A stretch of 64,000 nt of DNA from Bacteroidales bacterium (GTDB lineage Bacteria > Bacteroidota > Bacteroidia > Bacteroidales > UBA12077). Shown here piece by piece: positions 62,906 to 64,000 of this stretch. Each line of letters starts with the position of its first letter. Within the stretch, counting starts at the first letter, position 1. The translations under genes and the position numbers were made by a program. Where the stretch lies: NCBI GenBank assembly GCA_016342685.1, contig JAEINU010000008.1:1-64000 (forward strand), written 5' to 3'. Below the pieces are notes generated by a model, which was given only the letters and a program-made list of their open reading frames with translations, made no database searches and was not told where the DNA came from.

Positions 62906-64000
62906 ATGAGAAAATTTGTAATTATATTATTTTTCATAACAAGTATCGTAAATGCTCAAGAGAAAGTGGTAAGCTTAACTGAGTGTTACGAGAGTATGTT
63001 GGTAAATTATCCTTTGGCAAATCAAACAGATATCTATTCACAATCGAGTGAGCTAAATACGGAAAATTTAAAAACCGGTTGGTTGCCAAACGCTGAATTG
63101 AATGCTCAGGCAAGTTATCAGTCGGATGCAATTGAAATTGCTATTTCTGCAATGGGAAACGATTTTGGATTTAAAGGAGAAAAAGATCAATATAAAGCCA
63201 GTATTGATATTAATCAATTGATCTACGATTGGGGGAGAATAAAATCAGCAAAGCAAGTAGAAAATGTTGATTTAAAAGTAAATCAACAAAATGCTCAAGT
63301 GGAGTTGAATAAGGTAAAGGAACAAGTGAATCAGTTTTATTTTGCAATTTTAATTCTGCAACACAACGACGAACTTCTAGGGGTTATGCTCAATGATTTG
63401 AAAACAAAAGAGATATCTGTGAAGTCGGCTGTAAAGAATGGTGTTTTGTTAAGATCTGATTTAAGCACTTTAAAGGCAGAAATAATAAAAGTTCAGCAAA
63501 GTATTTATGAGATTCAAAGTCAGCGTGTAGCAGCAATCAATATTTTATCGGAGATTACAGGCATGAACTTGTCTGATGAGTCTGAATTTGAAATTCCCGA
63601 ATATGAAATTGATTATGAGGCAAGCTTAAATCGACCTGAATCAATGCTATTTGAATATCAAAGAGAAAAGTTAGATGCAACATCAAGTTTAATTTCAAAA
63701 CAAAATAAGCCAACAGCATTTGCATTTTCTCAACTTGGTTATGGAAAACCCGGGTTAAACATGACAAGTACTGAATTTGATTCCTATTATTATGTTGGAG
63801 TTGGTTTAAAATGGAAATTCTGGGATTGGAGTAAAACGAAACGTGAAAAGCAAGTTTTATCATTAAACAAAGAGTTGATATCGACACAGGAGAATTCATT
63901 CAATACACAAATGAGTGTTGCATTAAAGAATGAAAAATCTAAAATTAAGATATACGAAGATGCTATTCAATCCGATCAGGAGATTATCAAATTACGCGAG
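62906..64000 (+). CDS. TolC-family outer-membrane efflux protein (partial, cut by window end)
   Basis: An open frame of 365 codons from the ATG at 62906 with no stop before the window ends, so the gene continues. It has a signal peptide (1-18, ending IVNAQ) and the first and part of the second OEP repeat: VVSLTECYESMLVNYPLANQTDIY, a long helix with QLIYDWGRIKSAKQ, and YYVGVGLKWKFWDWSKTKREKQVL. These are the typical beta strand and helix hairpins of TolC channels. It would pair with membrane fusion and inner-membrane pump proteins encoded beyond the window. It lies 95 bases after the tetR gene on the same strand. Confidence 0.93.
   Translation, partial: MRKFVIILFFITSIVNAQEKVVSLTECYESMLVNYPLANQTDIYSQSSELNTENLKTGWLPNAELNAQASYQSDAIEIAISAMGNDFGFKGEKDQYKASIDINQLIYDWGRIKSAKQVENVDLKVNQQNAQVELNKVKEQVNQFYFAILILQHNDELLGVMLNDLKTKEISVKSAVKNGVLLRSDLSTLKAEIIKVQQSIYEIQSQRVAAINILSEITGMNLSDESEFEIPEYEIDYEASLNRPESMLFEYQREKLDATSSLISKQNKPTAFAFSQLGYGKPGLNMTSTEFDSYYYVGVGLKWKFWDWSKTKREKQVLSLNKELISTQENSFNTQMSVALKNEKSKIKIYEDAIQSDQEIIKLRE

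Overview
The window is AT-rich DNA (about one third G+C by eye) from a Bacteroidota chromosome. A marine or sediment member of the Marinilabiliales (Labilibaculum, Marinifilum or Ancylomarina-like) is my best guess, by inference only. Signs of the phylum are candidate promoters of the TTG / TAnnTTTG type, weak Shine-Dalgarno sites, propeller/Y_Y_Y signalling proteins, TPR histidine kinases, secreted C69 peptidases and the IPxKFNYQAVIRD-type secreted fibre proteins. I see no prophage, CRISPR array, insertion sequence or replication origin. One tRNA gene (Arg, anticodon ACG) is present.

Region by region. 0.1-2.9 kb: a secreted papain-like hypothetical protein and a fused selenocysteine-lyase/cysteine-desulfurase and selenophosphate synthetase. 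3.0-7.6 kb: a leftward, partly overlapping glycan operon (wecB, polyprenyl-phosphate glycosyltransferase, methyltransferase, GT39-type membrane transferase). 7.8-13.1 kb: an NtrY/NtrC-type two-component pair and a divergent FtsX/MacB-type permease. The permease has a readable sigma-54 promoter and two 17-bp palindromic activator sites. 13.1-26.7 kb: a small unknown gene whose start codon lies in a 17-bp inverted repeat, nth, two tandem TPR histidine kinases, an ABC-F ATPase, a C69 peptidase, photolyase, aroC and a TPR-PrsW membrane protease.

26.8-43.0 kb is the most remarkable part: six paralogous secreted fibre proteins on the + strand. They share a head domain and a neck of repeats with the core GKVGGFAVSGRNPNK (2 to 4 copies). 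The shafts are of two types: an NTFIGYxAG-type repeat in four proteins and a YadA-head-like SxAxG repeat in two. Five end in an S74 (endosialidase-type) intramolecular chaperone with a coiled coil; the sixth has lost it. A von Willebrand factor A membrane protein lies inside the array on the opposite strand. The neck repeats of genes four and five are about 96 % identical in DNA while the rest of the two genes has diverged, which points to gene conversion or modular exchange.

43.2-64 kb: a small heat-shock protein, a beta-propeller/PP2C phosphatase sensor, tRNA-Arg, an AsmA-like protein, ribosomal protein L19, an SRPBCC-GyrI fusion, two more C69 peptidases, an iron alcohol dehydrogenase, an LpxL-type acyltransferase, an acyl-CoA synthetase, anmK with a secreted partner, and a TetR regulator followed by an outer-membrane efflux protein cut by the window end. 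Several convergent gene ends carry bidirectional terminators, two of them within related REP/MITE-like intergenic elements.
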